From assembly GCA_016211215.1 (NCBI GenBank), contig JACQSR010000018.1, forward strand, positions 1 to 54,334: a DNA stretch of 54,334 bases, in the 5' to 3' direction. Every line of letters begins with the position of its first letter. The first letter of the stretch is position 1. Below are positions 1 to 9,665 of the stretch, piece after piece. Below the pieces are notes generated by a model. It saw only the letters and a list, made by a program, of their open reading frames with translations, made no database searches and had not been told where the DNA came from. Source of the DNA: Candidatus Woesearchaeota archaeon (lineage in GTDB: Archaea > Nanobdellota > Nanobdellia > Woesearchaeales > JACQSR01). Made by a program: the position numbers and the translations under genes.

Positions 1-108
1 AATGATTTAGAGTTCTTCAGAAGGAGGTACAACCACTTTAGGCCGCATAGCAGCCTTGATGGCAAGAAGCCAGGGGAAGTGTATCATGATTTTGCACGAT
101 TATTCTGA
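1..108 (+). mobile_element. 3' end of integrase-core (IS3/IS481-like) transposase, truncated by window start
   Basis: Frame 1 reads NDLEFFRRRYNHFRPHSSLDGKKPGEVYHDFARLF*; the YNxxRPHSSLDGKxPxEVY motif is typical of the rve integrase-core C-terminus. Not in the ORF track (partial). Confidence 0.8.
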
Positions 109-111
109 CTA

Positions 112-125
112 GTGACATATGTCAC
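112..125. repeat. 14-bp palindrome GTGACATATGTCAC, candidate right terminal inverted repeat of the IS
   Basis: Lies 3 nt after the transposase stop; GACATATGTCAC recurs at 54212-54223 upstream of the transposase-like start at the window end. Confidence 0.55.
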
Positions 126-136
126 TTCGCTATACA

Positions 137-3100
137 CTATGGGTATCTGGACCTTTCATACATATAGTACCCTATTAACGCCGAAAGAATGATGATAACA
201 ACAATAATAACCCCCACTACTGCCCCTGTCTTTTTCCCCCCAGATGCAATAATCTTTGGCTCTTCTCCAGGCACAGTATTTTCCTCTGTAGTTAGTGTAC
301 TCCCCCCATCAGGCTTAGATTCAGCAACACCAATAGCATAATAGCTGAACCCGGGTGAATATGCAGAATATTGGAAAAAATCCCCATACTCCCCCACCAT
401 ATTAGTTTCCAACGCAACCCACTCATTGCCTACAAGCCTGTAAAGCACAACCTGGCCGCTGGAAATACTATTTTCATTAAGCCACTGTTTTTCGACCTTG
501 AAATTGACCGTGACAGCTGAAATATCATTGTCATCTACACCCTCCGGATTTAATTCCAGGTACTGGTAAACCTTTGACAATGCTTCCGAAGATGGATTTT
601 CATTTAAGCGTATAACGCTCAACTTTACGTTTATGCCTTCCTTGTTTACGCTCGCCAACACCTCTGTGACGGCAACCCCCTTTGTTGGAAACTCGCTTGC
701 CTTTTGACTGCCCTGTGTATTGGTCGCCTGACTAGATTCCCCTGCTGCAACATTATCTCCCCCGGAAGAAACCCTTACAGATTTTGAAGAAGAAATCGTT
801 CTGCAGTCCTGAGGGCAGTTTGCTATCGTTTCTCCACTTTCGCATATTTCATCTCCACAAAAAGAGGTTAATAGACATTGGCCATCTTCACAAATTCTCC
901 CGGCAGGGCATGCTGTTACACTACCCCATTCCAAGCATGTGTCTGTATCATAGTTTCCGCAAGTCTGATATCCATTGCCAGAGCACTGTTTAACTCCTGA
1001 GGTTGTGCATTCATTTGTGCATGTTGCAGCGCACAATCCATTGCTGCATGTCTGGCCAGAAGGGCAAGATGTTACACTACCCCATTCCAAGCATGTGTCT
1101 GTATCATAGTTTCCGCAAGTCTGATATCCATTGCCAGAGCACTGTTTAACTCCTGAGGTTGTGCATTCATTTGTGCAGCAATCCCCCGGACAATTTTGAG
1201 GTGTTTCTCCTGTTTCACAGATTGAGTTTCCGCATTTGAAAGACTCCTCATCTGTAATTATCAAATCATCGAAAACAGCGCCAACCCCACTAGTATCGAG
1301 CCCTAAATAACCGCTTACATGATAATTTTTGTATTCCGCCTCATCATCGTGAACCTGCAAAGACTTCTCGCCATTTACCCAGACAATTATATCAGGTCCA
1401 ACAGCAGTTATTTTCAGGACAACCCAATTTTCAACTGGATTTGCGCTGGTTTTTTGAAGACCAAGTGTTTTTAGTTGCTTAGTGTTATGGTCATATCTCA
1501 AAAGCGTAACATCCCCATTCGCCCTTAAATGAGCAAGGTATCCGCCATATTCGTCCCACACTGCGCGTCCCGGTTTTATCTTTCTAAACTGCATTCCTGC
1601 CCAGCCATTTCCTTGGCTAAGTAATTTTACTTTTATTTGCGCACTAAAATTAGAAAAAGTTTTATCCTTGATGCTTGTTAGTCCCTGAACAAGGTTATTT
1701 TGGATGTATATTTTGTTGTATACTTTGTTTGGTATTTCCTCGTATGTTACTCTCCAATCTCCTACAGAAGCTTGCCATTGAGAACTAGGATCATCTTGAT
1801 AATAATTAAAAATATCATAAAATAGCAGAGTCGGATGTGGCGCTAAATAACTATTAATAATGGCACCCCCATCTACAGCATTCCATGTGCTACCCCCGCT
1901 TTGGTCGTACACTGGTGCAAAATTCCAAACCCAGAAAACAGAACCGGCAAGACCTGCTTCAAGGGCTGCTTGCCTATGAGCTTTCATTGCTTGAGCAGCA
2001 ACAGCAGCTGAAGAGTACATAAATTTAAATGCACCATACTCACCTAATAAAAATGCAGTATTTGTTTTACCAATCTTGTCAAACTCGCTTGACCTTAATG
2101 CGTCATCGACAGAGAACGTATTGCTTGGGTACATGCCAAACCCGATAAAGTCAAGCTGCGTTGCGAACTGCGATAAAACTAGCGGTCGAGCTGGAAACCT
2201 TTCGTCAACCCAACCAGGTTCAATTTTAAGCCCGTTTGGGCCTGGTTTGCCCACATTTTTAAAGGTGGGTGTCTTTATCCCAACAAGCGCATTTGGGTCT
2301 TCTTCCTTTAGCGCTGCTGCAACCTGGTTTGCCCAATTTACCAAGTTAAAATCTTGGGCTGCTTGTCTTCCAATTGGGCTGTCTATATTATATATGCTCA
2401 TATTGTATGCCTTGCCATCTGCTGTAGTTACATTGGCAACCAATGGATTTCCGGAGGCATCCACCTTGAATGGTTTTGCAGTTCCATCGAAGACTATTTC
2501 TTCTTCGCTTATCACATACGCAAAAATTGTAGACAGCAAATCGGGATTGTGCTCTTTAATCTTGGCAACGAAATCTCTAACATACCTCTTTTTGGCATCT
2601 ATGAAACTCTTAACCATGAACATTCTCATAGTGCCGTCTATTGTGTTTAATTCATAACTCGACATTTCACCCCTTGCCCTATTCAAGTAACCATCATTTT
2701 GGGGGAGCCACTGAAGCCATGGCATGACATAAATATGGTTCTTGTTTGCTCTCTCTAAAAAATCAAGAAAATTATCCATGTAAGGGCTGTAAAGCCCCGT
2801 ATTGCTTATTGGTCCACTAATGCCAAACATTGTTTTACAAACTCTTTGGCCATTAATATCCATGCATAATTCTTGTTCGCCAGAAAAATCGATAGGCACC
2901 CATACTACATTATACCCTTCTTTTCTTAATAAAGCTAGTATATCTTCTGCTCTAGACGAGTCATAAAATCCCGGCTCGAAAAAAATATGGTTATGATTGA
3001 ATGCAGCTACTGTGTATTTCATCACGTTTGGAGTAAACCTTTCTCTTGTAATTGTATCGTAAAATTCGCCGAATTTGGTTCCAGGTCGCGTATCGATCCT

Positions 3101-3253
3101 ATTCAGATGGTTTACCCCAGAAATTTGCTCAATGGCTTTGCCGACAAGTTCAAACTTTCCGAAAAGTGCACCAAAGACTATAAAGCCAACCATTACAACA
3201 ATGGCAAGACTTAGTATTGGTATCCTCTTTTTATACTCACCAATAATAACCAT
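137..3253 (-). CDS. Multidomain cell-surface protein: N-terminal TM, GH-A-like TIM barrel, LamG/DUF1080-like domain, Cys-rich repeats, PGF-pre-PGF-like domain, C-terminal TM
   Basis: 1038 aa ORF; N-terminal hydrophobic segment; barrel-like region with ISEEEI and LLGEYGAF; CGNxxCExGETxxNCPxDC motifs; VNFKVEKQWL...VVLYRLVGNEWVAL...FSYYAIG region; C-terminal VVGVIIVVIIILSALIGYYMYERSR. Confidence 0.75.
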   Translation of the reverse strand: MVIIGEYKKRIPILSLAIVVMVGFIVFGALFGKFELVGKAIEQISGVNHLNRIDTRPGTKFGEFYDTITRERFTPNVMKYTVAAFNHNHIFFEPGFYDSSRAEDILALLRKEGYNVVWVPIDFSGEQELCMDINGQRVCKTMFGISGPISNTGLYSPYMDNFLDFLERANKNHIYVMPWLQWLPQNDGYLNRARGEMSSYELNTIDGTMRMFMVKSFIDAKKRYVRDFVAKIKEHNPDLLSTIFAYVISEEEIVFDGTAKPFKVDASGNPLVANVTTADGKAYNMSIYNIDSPIGRQAAQDFNLVNWANQVAAALKEEDPNALVGIKTPTFKNVGKPGPNGLKIEPGWVDERFPARPLVLSQFATQLDFIGFGMYPSNTFSVDDALRSSEFDKIGKTNTAFLLGEYGAFKFMYSSAAVAAQAMKAHRQAALEAGLAGSVFWVWNFAPVYDQSGGSTWNAVDGGAIINSYLAPHPTLLFYDIFNYYQDDPSSQWQASVGDWRVTYEEIPNKVYNKIYIQNNLVQGLTSIKDKTFSNFSAQIKVKLLSQGNGWAGMQFRKIKPGRAVWDEYGGYLAHLRANGDVTLLRYDHNTKQLKTLGLQKTSANPVENWVVLKITAVGPDIIVWVNGEKSLQVHDDEAEYKNYHVSGYLGLDTSGVGAVFDDLIITDEESFKCGNSICETGETPQNCPGDCCTNECTTSGVKQCSGNGYQTCGNYDTDTCLEWGSVTSCPSGQTCSNGLCAATCTNECTTSGVKQCSGNGYQTCGNYDTDTCLEWGSVTACPAGRICEDGQCLLTSFCGDEICESGETIANCPQDCRTISSSKSVRVSSGGDNVAAGESSQATNTQGSQKASEFPTKGVAVTEVLASVNKEGINVKLSVIRLNENPSSEALSKVYQYLELNPEGVDDNDISAVTVNFKVEKQWLNENSISSGQVVLYRLVGNEWVALETNMVGEYGDFFQYSAYSPGFSYYAIGVAESKPDGGSTLTTEENTVPGEEPKIIASGGKKTGAVVGVIIVVIIILSALIGYYMYERSRYP
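914..1177. repeat. Two exact 108-bp direct repeat copies (914-1021, 1070-1177; period 156 bp) in the surface protein gene
   Basis: Both copies read tgttacactaccccattccaagcatg...gttgtgcattcatttgtgca, encoding TNECTTSGVKQCSGNGYQTCGNYDTDTCLEWGSVT. Confidence 0.9.
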
Positions 3254-3291
3254 TATAGGAATTCTTGGATTCCCTGTTTAAATACCTTCTC

Positions 3292-3927
3292 CTAAAACCT
3301 ATCCCTTATTATCCTCCACGCAATAAAAAAACCATCGGACATTTTAATCTTGCTCTCTCCGGCCCTTTTTAGGTACCGCACAGGTATTTCCTTAACTTTC
3401 ATCTTCCTCTTCAATGCAAGCAAACTCATCTGCGCCTCTATGTCAAATCCCTTTGCAGTTAATCCTTTGTACTTTGCAACCTTGAAAGCCCTCATGCCGG
3501 TGTTGATGTCATGCAAATGCCCGCCATAAAGAAGGTTTATCAGTTGGGTGTGAAAAATATTGGCAAGGCGATGCGAAAATGATATATCCTTCATGTCCCT
3601 TACGCCAAAAACAACATCGTATTCCGGGAAAAACTTCAGCATCCTTGGAATTTCCTCCGGCGGATAGGTTTTGTCGCAGTCAAGCAAAACCAAAACATCA
3701 TAGCCCTTGGAAGATGCAACCTCAACGGCTTTTCTTATGCCATAGCCCTTCCCAATGCCGTCCCTTTGGTAAACATCCACCCTGTTCTTCCTTGCAATCT
3801 CCTGAGTTCCGTCTGTGGAGTTTGAATCCGCAATGAACAGGCCATACCCAAGCTTCTTTACAGAACTTATCATCTCCTGGATGCTTTCCCCCTCGTTCCT
3901 CGTCGGAAGGCATACAATGACTTTCAT
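3292..3927 (-). CDS. GT2 family glycosyltransferase (DPM1-like)
   Basis: LPTRNEGESI, DSNSTDGT, LLDCDKTYPPEEIP and GMRAFK motifs. Confidence 0.85.
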   Translation of the reverse strand: MKVIVCLPTRNEGESIQEMISSVKKLGYGLFIADSNSTDGTQEIARKNRVDVYQRDGIGKGYGIRKAVEVASSKGYDVLVLLDCDKTYPPEEIPRMLKFFPEYDVVFGVRDMKDISFSHRLANIFHTQLINLLYGGHLHDINTGMRAFKVAKYKGLTAKGFDIEAQMSLLALKRKMKVKEIPVRYLKRAGESKIKMSDGFFIAWRIIRDRF

Positions 3928-3928
3928 G

Positions 3929-4915
3929 TCATTGCCTCGAGAAATATTCAGAATACCACAAAAAGGCCTCCTTCAGGGCATCTTCCATCCGGTACTTAGG
4001 CTTCCACCCAAGCATCTCCTGCGCTTTCCTGCACAGCAGGTACTGCTCCCTAATCTCGCTGCTTGCCTGATTGAGTATCTTTACATCAACCTTCCCCTTT
4101 CCGCTGACGTCTATGATTTTATCCACCATGTCCTTCACGCTTATTGGGGTATTTGTCCCGAAATTGAATGCATGGCCGTGTATCTGCTTCCTGCCGAGAT
4201 TTTCCGCAAGCGTAAAGTAGGAGTTGACTGCATCCTTGACATAAAAATAATCCCGCATGTAATTTCCATCGCTCCTTATTATTATTGGCTCATTTTTCAG
4301 GACAGATTGAATCGTTCCGGGAACAATCCTGGAGAAATTCAAATCACCGCCCCCATAAAGGTTGCCGCACCTTGTGATTCCAACCGGAACGCCGTAGGTC
4401 TTGAAATATGACTGTGCAATCAGGTCGGCGCAGCTTTTCGAAACATCGTAGGGATATTCTCCCGCAAGAACAGCCTCTTCCGTGTACGGCAATTTTACAT
4501 GGCTTCCGTACGCCTTGTCGGAGCTTGCCACAACAACGCCCTTAATCCTGTCATTCCTTCTGGCTGCCTCCAGAACATTAACAGTCCCCATTATGTTTAC
4601 CTTGAAAGTTGGCAGCGGACTTTTGACTGCCGTCCCCACAATAGTCTGCGCAGCCAGATGAAATACAGTATCCACGTCATGCTCTATCATCGGCCTCTCT
4701 ATCGTGTCGTAGTCTTCAACAGAACCGTGAACTACGGTTACCTTGTCGTAAAGCCCGAAAATGTCGAATGGCGATTCAGGCACCACGTCTCGCTGCAAAA
4801 CTATGACCTTTGCCCTGTTCTCAACCAGGCTTTTCACCAGCCAGCTTCCCAAAAAACCTGTTCCGCCGGTTACAAAAACACGCCTGTCCGACCAGCTCAT
4901 TTCCACACTCTCCAT
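3929..4915 (-). CDS. rfbG: CDP-glucose 4,6-dehydratase-like SDR
   Basis: TGGTGFLGSWL NAD motif, YPYDVSKSCADL (YxxxK), adjacent to rfbF. Confidence 0.75.
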   Translation of the reverse strand: MESVEMSWSDRRVFVTGGTGFLGSWLVKSLVENRAKVIVLQRDVVPESPFDIFGLYDKVTVVHGSVEDYDTIERPMIEHDVDTVFHLAAQTIVGTAVKSPLPTFKVNIMGTVNVLEAARRNDRIKGVVVASSDKAYGSHVKLPYTEEAVLAGEYPYDVSKSCADLIAQSYFKTYGVPVGITRCGNLYGGGDLNFSRIVPGTIQSVLKNEPIIIRSDGNYMRDYFYVKDAVNSYFTLAENLGRKQIHGHAFNFGTNTPISVKDMVDKIIDVSGKGKVDVKILNQASSEIREQYLLCRKAQEMLGWKPKYRMEDALKEAFLWYSEYFSRQ

Positions 4916-5667
4916 GGGGCAATGTTTTCATTCCACATCCTGTTCAGCTGTTCAGCGTCCTTGAAAGTATCCATGCACTCCCAGAAGCCCTTAAACCTGT
5001 AAGCCGCAATTTCCCTCTGCTCGGTGAGCCTCCCGAAAGTGTCTTTCTCAAGCACATCACCGTCATGCAGATGGCTGAAAATATTCCTGTTGAAGACAAA
5101 AAATCCCCCGTTTATCCACTGTGAAAGCCTTGGCTTTTCCCTGAAGCTGTTTATCACGTCGTCCTCCGCAATGTCAAGTATTCCATACTGCGAAATTGGG
5201 TTTATTGCAGTCAATGTTGCAATCTTGCCTTTCCTCCTGTGGAACTCCAGCAGCGCATTCAGGTCAACATTTGACACGCCATCGCCGTAAGTGCAGAAAA
5301 AATCATCTCCATCTATGTACTTTTCTATCTTCTTTATCCTTCCGCCCGTGTTTGTGTTCTCTCCGGTGTCCGCAAACGTGATTTTCCAGTCTTCTACATC
5401 CTGGCTGTGGGGGATTATTTTGTTTTCATTGCTGAGCTGCAGCGTAAAATCATCCTTTAGCTCGTGGTAATTCACAAAATAGTCCTTTATCTTATCTCCC
5501 CTATAACCCAGACAAACAATAAATTCATTAAAGCCGTAGTAAGAATATAGTTTCATTATGTGCCATATTATGGGCCTGTCCCCAATGTGCACCAACGGCT
5601 TTGGAATCTGCCCTGTATATTCCTTCATCCGCATTCCCACGCCGCCGGCAAGGATTACTGTTTTCAT
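4897..5667 (-). CDS. rfbF: Glucose-1-phosphate cytidylyltransferase
   Basis: MKTVILAGGVGMRMKEYTGQIPKPLVHIGDRPIIWHIMKLYSYYG, typical of the RfbF N-terminus. Confidence 0.85.
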   Translation of the reverse strand: MKTVILAGGVGMRMKEYTGQIPKPLVHIGDRPIIWHIMKLYSYYGFNEFIVCLGYRGDKIKDYFVNYHELKDDFTLQLSNENKIIPHSQDVEDWKITFADTGENTNTGGRIKKIEKYIDGDDFFCTYGDGVSNVDLNALLEFHRRKGKIATLTAINPISQYGILDIAEDDVINSFREKPRLSQWINGGFFVFNRNIFSHLHDGDVLEKDTFGRLTEQREIAAYRFKGFWECMDTFKDAEQLNRMWNENIAPWRVWK

Positions 5668-5801
5668 GGGCTGCTGAAATAACTGGGGATTTAAAAGGGT
5701 TTCTAAGGGGTTTATATATTCCAGGAGCCAGTGCCTGGTACATAAAAAGATTCATTCACGCATTTCCAACGGCGTGTTACTAAGGAGATTTGCTATGCCT
5801 A

Positions 5802-7301
5802 TCAGGAGATATCGAAGCTGATTGCCCTTTCATCCTTGTTGCCTGCATCGTCAATTGCCCTGACCAGCAGGTTGTGCCCCCCAGTTGGGAAGAATTTTGA
5901 GCCAAGATAACCGCCACAGCCGAGACAGAAAGTGTTTTCCCTCCCTGCCTCGAGATATTTTAAATTCACTTCCTCTGAGGCTGAGATGTTGAAGTAAACC
6001 CTGCCCTCTCCTGAATAGTAATCCAATTGGGTTATAACTGGTCTTGTAGTGTCCACATACACAAAGACGGGCTTGGACGAGCCTTTGTTTCCAGCGACGT
6101 CTTTGATATCAAACCAATAAGTCATGTTCCTGCCGTCATACTGGTTTATGTTGGCTGTGAAAGTGCAGGACTGGGTCTTTTCAAGAGGATTATAGCCGCA
6201 GGCTTTTGACGTCTGCTCGCCCCCATAATGGAGAGTTATCTTCTCCATGTTCAACTCTTCCCATTCCAACACAAAAGTACCGTTTGTGTATTTTCTTCTT
6301 GCCGGATAGGTTTTCCGTATTTTTGGGGCTTTGCTGTCCGTCAGGAAAGAGATTGATTTGCTTTTATTTATGCTGCCGTTTCTTGCATAAAAAGTAACAT
6401 TATGCAGCCCGTCCCGGAAGCTCTTGGTTTTCTCGGCTGAAAATCCATACTCACCGCAATCCCTGCAAAGCATGCGCTCCCTCGGAGTTTTCTCCATAAA
6501 ATCTATGTAGAAAATCTCTCCAACTTTCGTGCTTGCCGAAATATTGAATTTGATTGTCCTGTTGGTGCTAATCTTATCAGGAACATAATTTATGGTTAGT
6601 TTGAGCGGACAAATGGATAGGTCATCTGCAACTCCGTTGCAGTCATTGTCCAAATCATCGTCGCAGATTTCGGCTGATGGCCCAATTTCCTCCTGCACTG
6701 TCTGATAGCTGCCGCCCTCGCACCGCCTGATTTCCCTCTGGCACACTCCAACGTCGGAGCCGGAAACTATATCGGGAAGGTTTTCATCAATTTCCCCGTC
6801 ACAATTGTCATCGATGCCGTTGCATGTCTCATTGGGTGTGATTTCGCACGGGCTGCATCCTGCATAGAATTCACAGGTTGAGAAATCATGGCACAAACTG
6901 GATTGGTACGCCAGAACGAACTCGGCACCCCGCACTATTCCGCCATCCCCCTCGTAATAAAGTATGCCCAAGACCAAAACAGAAGCTCCAGAAGGCAGAG
7001 TTTCAATCTCCCCTATGCCTAATGGCTGGGTTTCTTCCCCATTGACCGAAAACTCTGCAGTAGAGGGCAAAAGGTCATTGATGGATTTAACCCACACCTC
7101 AAAATCAAATCCGTCTATCTCATACACCACTGTGTCATTTTCAGCCAGAATGTCATAAACATACGAAGGCTCGCCTGAAGACCCGCAGCCCTGGGTATAA
7201 GCATCTTCTAATGAATATCCAGACAAAACCAGCAAGCAAAAGATTCCAGCCCAAACTATGACACGGATTTTAATTTCAAAGCACCCCCAAAATGCCTGCA
7301 C
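5802..7301 (-). CDS. Secreted protein with MopE-type metal-binding motifs and Ig-like repeats
   Basis: N-terminal hydrophobic segment; CNGIDDNCDGEIDENL and CDDDLDNDCNGVADDL; exact start uncertain. Confidence 0.65.
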   Translation of the reverse strand: MQAFWGCFEIKIRVIVWAGIFCLLVLSGYSLEDAYTQGCGSSGEPSYVYDILAENDTVVYEIDGFDFEVWVKSINDLLPSTAEFSVNGEETQPLGIGEIETLPSGASVLVLGILYYEGDGGIVRGAEFVLAYQSSLCHDFSTCEFYAGCSPCEITPNETCNGIDDNCDGEIDENLPDIVSGSDVGVCQREIRRCEGGSYQTVQEEIGPSAEICDDDLDNDCNGVADDLSICPLKLTINYVPDKISTNRTIKFNISASTKVGEIFYIDFMEKTPRERMLCRDCGEYGFSAEKTKSFRDGLHNVTFYARNGSINKSKSISFLTDSKAPKIRKTYPARRKYTNGTFVLEWEELNMEKITLHYGGEQTSKACGYNPLEKTQSCTFTANINQYDGRNMTYWFDIKDVAGNKGSSKPVFVYVDTTRPVITQLDYYSGEGRVYFNISASEEVNLKYLEAGRENTFCLGCGGYLGSKFFPTGGHNLLVRAIDDAGNKDERAISFDIS

Positions 7302-7362
7302 CGGGAGTCAGGGTTGAATATAAAAAGATTTATTGCCCCCAGAATATGCTCCCAAAGAGCAG

Positions 7363-8358
7363 CTATAAATTGTACTGCTTCCTGTAATATTCAAGGTACT
7401 CTCCCGATTTTAACCTCTTCCACCACCACCTGTTTGCCTTGTACCAGTTTACCGTTGTTTTTATGCCTTCCTCAAATGAAACCTTTGGCTTGAAGCCGAG
7501 TTTCCTGATTTTAGCGCTGTCAAGGCTGTACCTGAAATCATGTCCGGGACGGTCTTTGACGGGCTTGATTAATGAGTCGGGCTTGCCGAGCAGTTTCAAT
7601 ATCAGCCTTGTAACTCCTTTGTTGGATAATTCCTGCCCGGATGCAATGTTATAAATTTCCCCAGGCATTCCCTTTTCCACGGCCAAAGAGATTGCCCTGC
7701 AGTTATCCTCCACATAAAGCCAGTCCCTCACATTGCTTCCATCGCCGTACAAGGGCAGTTCCTTGTCCTCGATTGCGTTTGTGATGAACAGCGGCATTAA
7801 TTTCTCCGGATACTGGAAAGGCCCGTAATTGTTCGAGCTTCTTGTTATGACTACCGGAAGCCTGTAGGTGACGAAATAGGAATGGGCAAGCATATCTGCT
7901 CCGGCCTTTGAAGCTGAATAGGGGCTGCTCGGCCTTAGCAGGTCATTTTCATTAAACGAGCCTTTCTCCCTGCTCCCATAAACCTCGTCGGTGGATATCT
8001 GCACAAATCGCTTTACCTTGTGCCTTCTTGCAGCCTCAAGCAGTGTGTAAGTCCCAAAAATATCCGTCCGTATAAAGTCACCGGGCTTTCCGATGCTCCT
8101 GTCAACATGGCTCTCTGCTGCAAAATTTACAATTATGTCCGCATCCCTGGCCAGCTTGTCAACAATGGCAGCATCGCATATGTCCCCTTTTGCATAATCG
8201 TACCTTGCATCGTCCTCGACATCCTTCAGATTGTCCGGATTTCCTGCGTAGGTCTGCTTGTCCAGATTGACAACCTGCACATCCGGTTTTGTTGCAAGAA
8301 TATGCCTGATAAAATGCGAGCCTATAAATCCCAGTCCGCCGGTAACGAGTATTCTCAT
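7363..8358 (-). CDS. rmlB: dTDP-glucose 4,6-dehydratase
   Basis: MRILVTGGLGFIGSHFIRH, AAESHVDRSI, STDEVYGS, YSASKAGADML, TRSSNNYGPFQYPEKLMPLFI. Confidence 0.95.
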   Translation of the reverse strand: MRILVTGGLGFIGSHFIRHILATKPDVQVVNLDKQTYAGNPDNLKDVEDDARYDYAKGDICDAAIVDKLARDADIIVNFAAESHVDRSIGKPGDFIRTDIFGTYTLLEAARRHKVKRFVQISTDEVYGSREKGSFNENDLLRPSSPYSASKAGADMLAHSYFVTYRLPVVITRSSNNYGPFQYPEKLMPLFITNAIEDKELPLYGDGSNVRDWLYVEDNCRAISLAVEKGMPGEIYNIASGQELSNKGVTRLILKLLGKPDSLIKPVKDRPGHDFRYSLDSAKIRKLGFKPKVSFEEGIKTTVNWYKANRWWWKRLKSGEYLEYYRKQYNL

Positions 8359-8447
8359 AATTCCTCAGTATGGCCTACCTAACGCCATTCTTAAATATTT
8401 CCCTAAAGATTGTTAATATTTATAAAGTTCAGGGCAACTCTGCGCTC

Positions 8448-8675
8448 ATGGCGGGGAACATTGCATTAGTGGTAGGCAACGTAGTATCTGGCGTGATATT
8501 GCCGGATAGGAGAGAATGCTCAGGGAAAAATATTGCTGAGGCGCTGCAGTCGGAAAGAAATTTGCTTGAGCGCAGATACGGTGCGGTAATGCCCGGTCCC
8601 GAGGGAGCACTTCTTGTTTATTATTCCTCCTGTCCAAGGGATACAGAACTAATAAGCCCCTACTCATCGCATTGA
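8448..8675 (+). CDS. Small hypothetical protein (75 aa)
   Basis: ORF from an internal ATG, about 30 nt after the TATA-like aatatttataaag; no recognised family. Confidence 0.35.
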   Translation: MAGNIALVVGNVVSGVILPDRRECSGKNIAEALQSERNLLERRYGAVMPGPEGALLVYYSSCPRDTELISPYSSH

Positions 8676-8728
8676 CTGGAATTCTATTTTTTGTCAACCT
8701 TTTTAACTGATGCCACAACCCCACAGGG

Positions 8729-9187
8729 ATGGAATTCACAAACCTAAACGGTATTCCTGTGGGCTATGAAACCATTGGCGGCATAAAAATAATCTATCCT
8801 ATCCGGCTTGAGCCGGAGTTTCTTCAAAAATTAGACGATAAAGGAAGAATTGCAGTGCCAAAGAAACTTGTGGATGCTTATGAGCTATCCTCTGAAGATA
8901 TTATCACAATACTCTATCTCGGAATGCTTGACATAAAGGGAGATGAGAGAACAAAGGTTGGCATCGAAAGTTTTGTATCAGGAGATTATGTTCATCAGGC
9001 ACTTCACCAAATAATCGGGGGAATGTCAGATATAAGTGAAATTGACTCGGAAAACAGGTTTACGGTGTCGGCAGATGTCCGCAACTGGTTTACCCAGAAA
9101 TACACAGAAGAACTCAGCAAAGTTATGGGGAGAATCTACAAAATCGAGAGAAAAATTCAGCCCCCTTTCTCAACCCCCCATTCATAA
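8729..9187 (+). CDS. Double SpoVT/AbrB-fold (MraZ-like) protein
   Basis: Two motifs, FLQKLDDKGRIAVPKKLVDAY and SEIDSENRFTVSADVRNWF, resembling the paired half-sites of MraZ. Confidence 0.5.
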   Translation: MEFTNLNGIPVGYETIGGIKIIYPIRLEPEFLQKLDDKGRIAVPKKLVDAYELSSEDIITILYLGMLDIKGDERTKVGIESFVSGDYVHQALHQIIGGMSDISEIDSENRFTVSADVRNWFTQKYTEELSKVMGRIYKIERKIQPPFSTPHS

Positions 9188-9615
9188 GGGATATCCTTAG
9201 ATTTGTGGGAAATTCTAAATTCGTCAGGAGTTTTATAATCGTATTTTTCCGTGGGCACATTAATCAGGTAGCATGGCTCATTTCCCACCGGAGTAATTCC
9301 GTGCAAAACATTAGTCGGGATTTTCAGGAGTATTGGGTTTTTCTCGCCTAAAAAATGCTCCTCAACTTTTCCTTTCGTGCTGCTGTTTTCCCTTAAGTCG
9401 TACAGAACAACCTTTGCATTGCCCTTCACAACAACAAAATGGTCAACCTGCTTTTTGTGGTAATGCCATCCCTTGACGACATTTGGCTTGCACACGGAAA
9501 GGTAAACCTGCCCGAACCTCTCAAACAATTCATCATCATTGCGAAGCATCTCCATCAGGAAGCCGCGGTCATCCGATACAACCTTCAGTTTCTTTATCTT
9601 TACGCCTTCTATCAT
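9157..9615 (-). CDS. rmlC: dTDP-4-dehydrorhamnose 3,5-epimerase-like cupin
   Basis: MIEGVKIKKLKVVSDDRGFLMEMLR...KGWHYHKKQVDHFVVVKGNAKVVLYDLRENS...IPTNVLHGI; start set at internal ATG of ORF 9157..9816. Confidence 0.75.
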   Translation of the reverse strand: MIEGVKIKKLKVVSDDRGFLMEMLRNDDELFERFGQVYLSVCKPNVVKGWHYHKKQVDHFVVVKGNAKVVLYDLRENSSTKGKVEEHFLGEKNPILLKIPTNVLHGITPVGNEPCYLINVPTEKYDYKTPDEFRISHKSKDIPYEWGVEKGG

Positions 9616-9665
9616 GGCCTTCCCGAATCGCAACCTATTTATATAGATTGCCCATCTCCCGACGC

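Noticed and set aside
784-3281. Plus-strand ORFs (784..993, 2076..2657, 2354..2650, 2987..3214, 3075..3281) opposite the surface protein gene
   Set aside because: Antisense shadow ORFs with no recognisable motifs; the minus-strand gene has clear domains.
8446-8739. 97-aa minus-strand ORF opposite 8448..8675
   Set aside because: Low-complexity shadow translation; the plus-strand alternative has a TATA-like element, though that call is also weak.
9483-9665. N-terminal extension of the GT2 ORF starting at 9483
   Set aside because: Overlaps the rmlC-like gene antisense; GT2 homology starts at MKIAVVMPAYN (9666).
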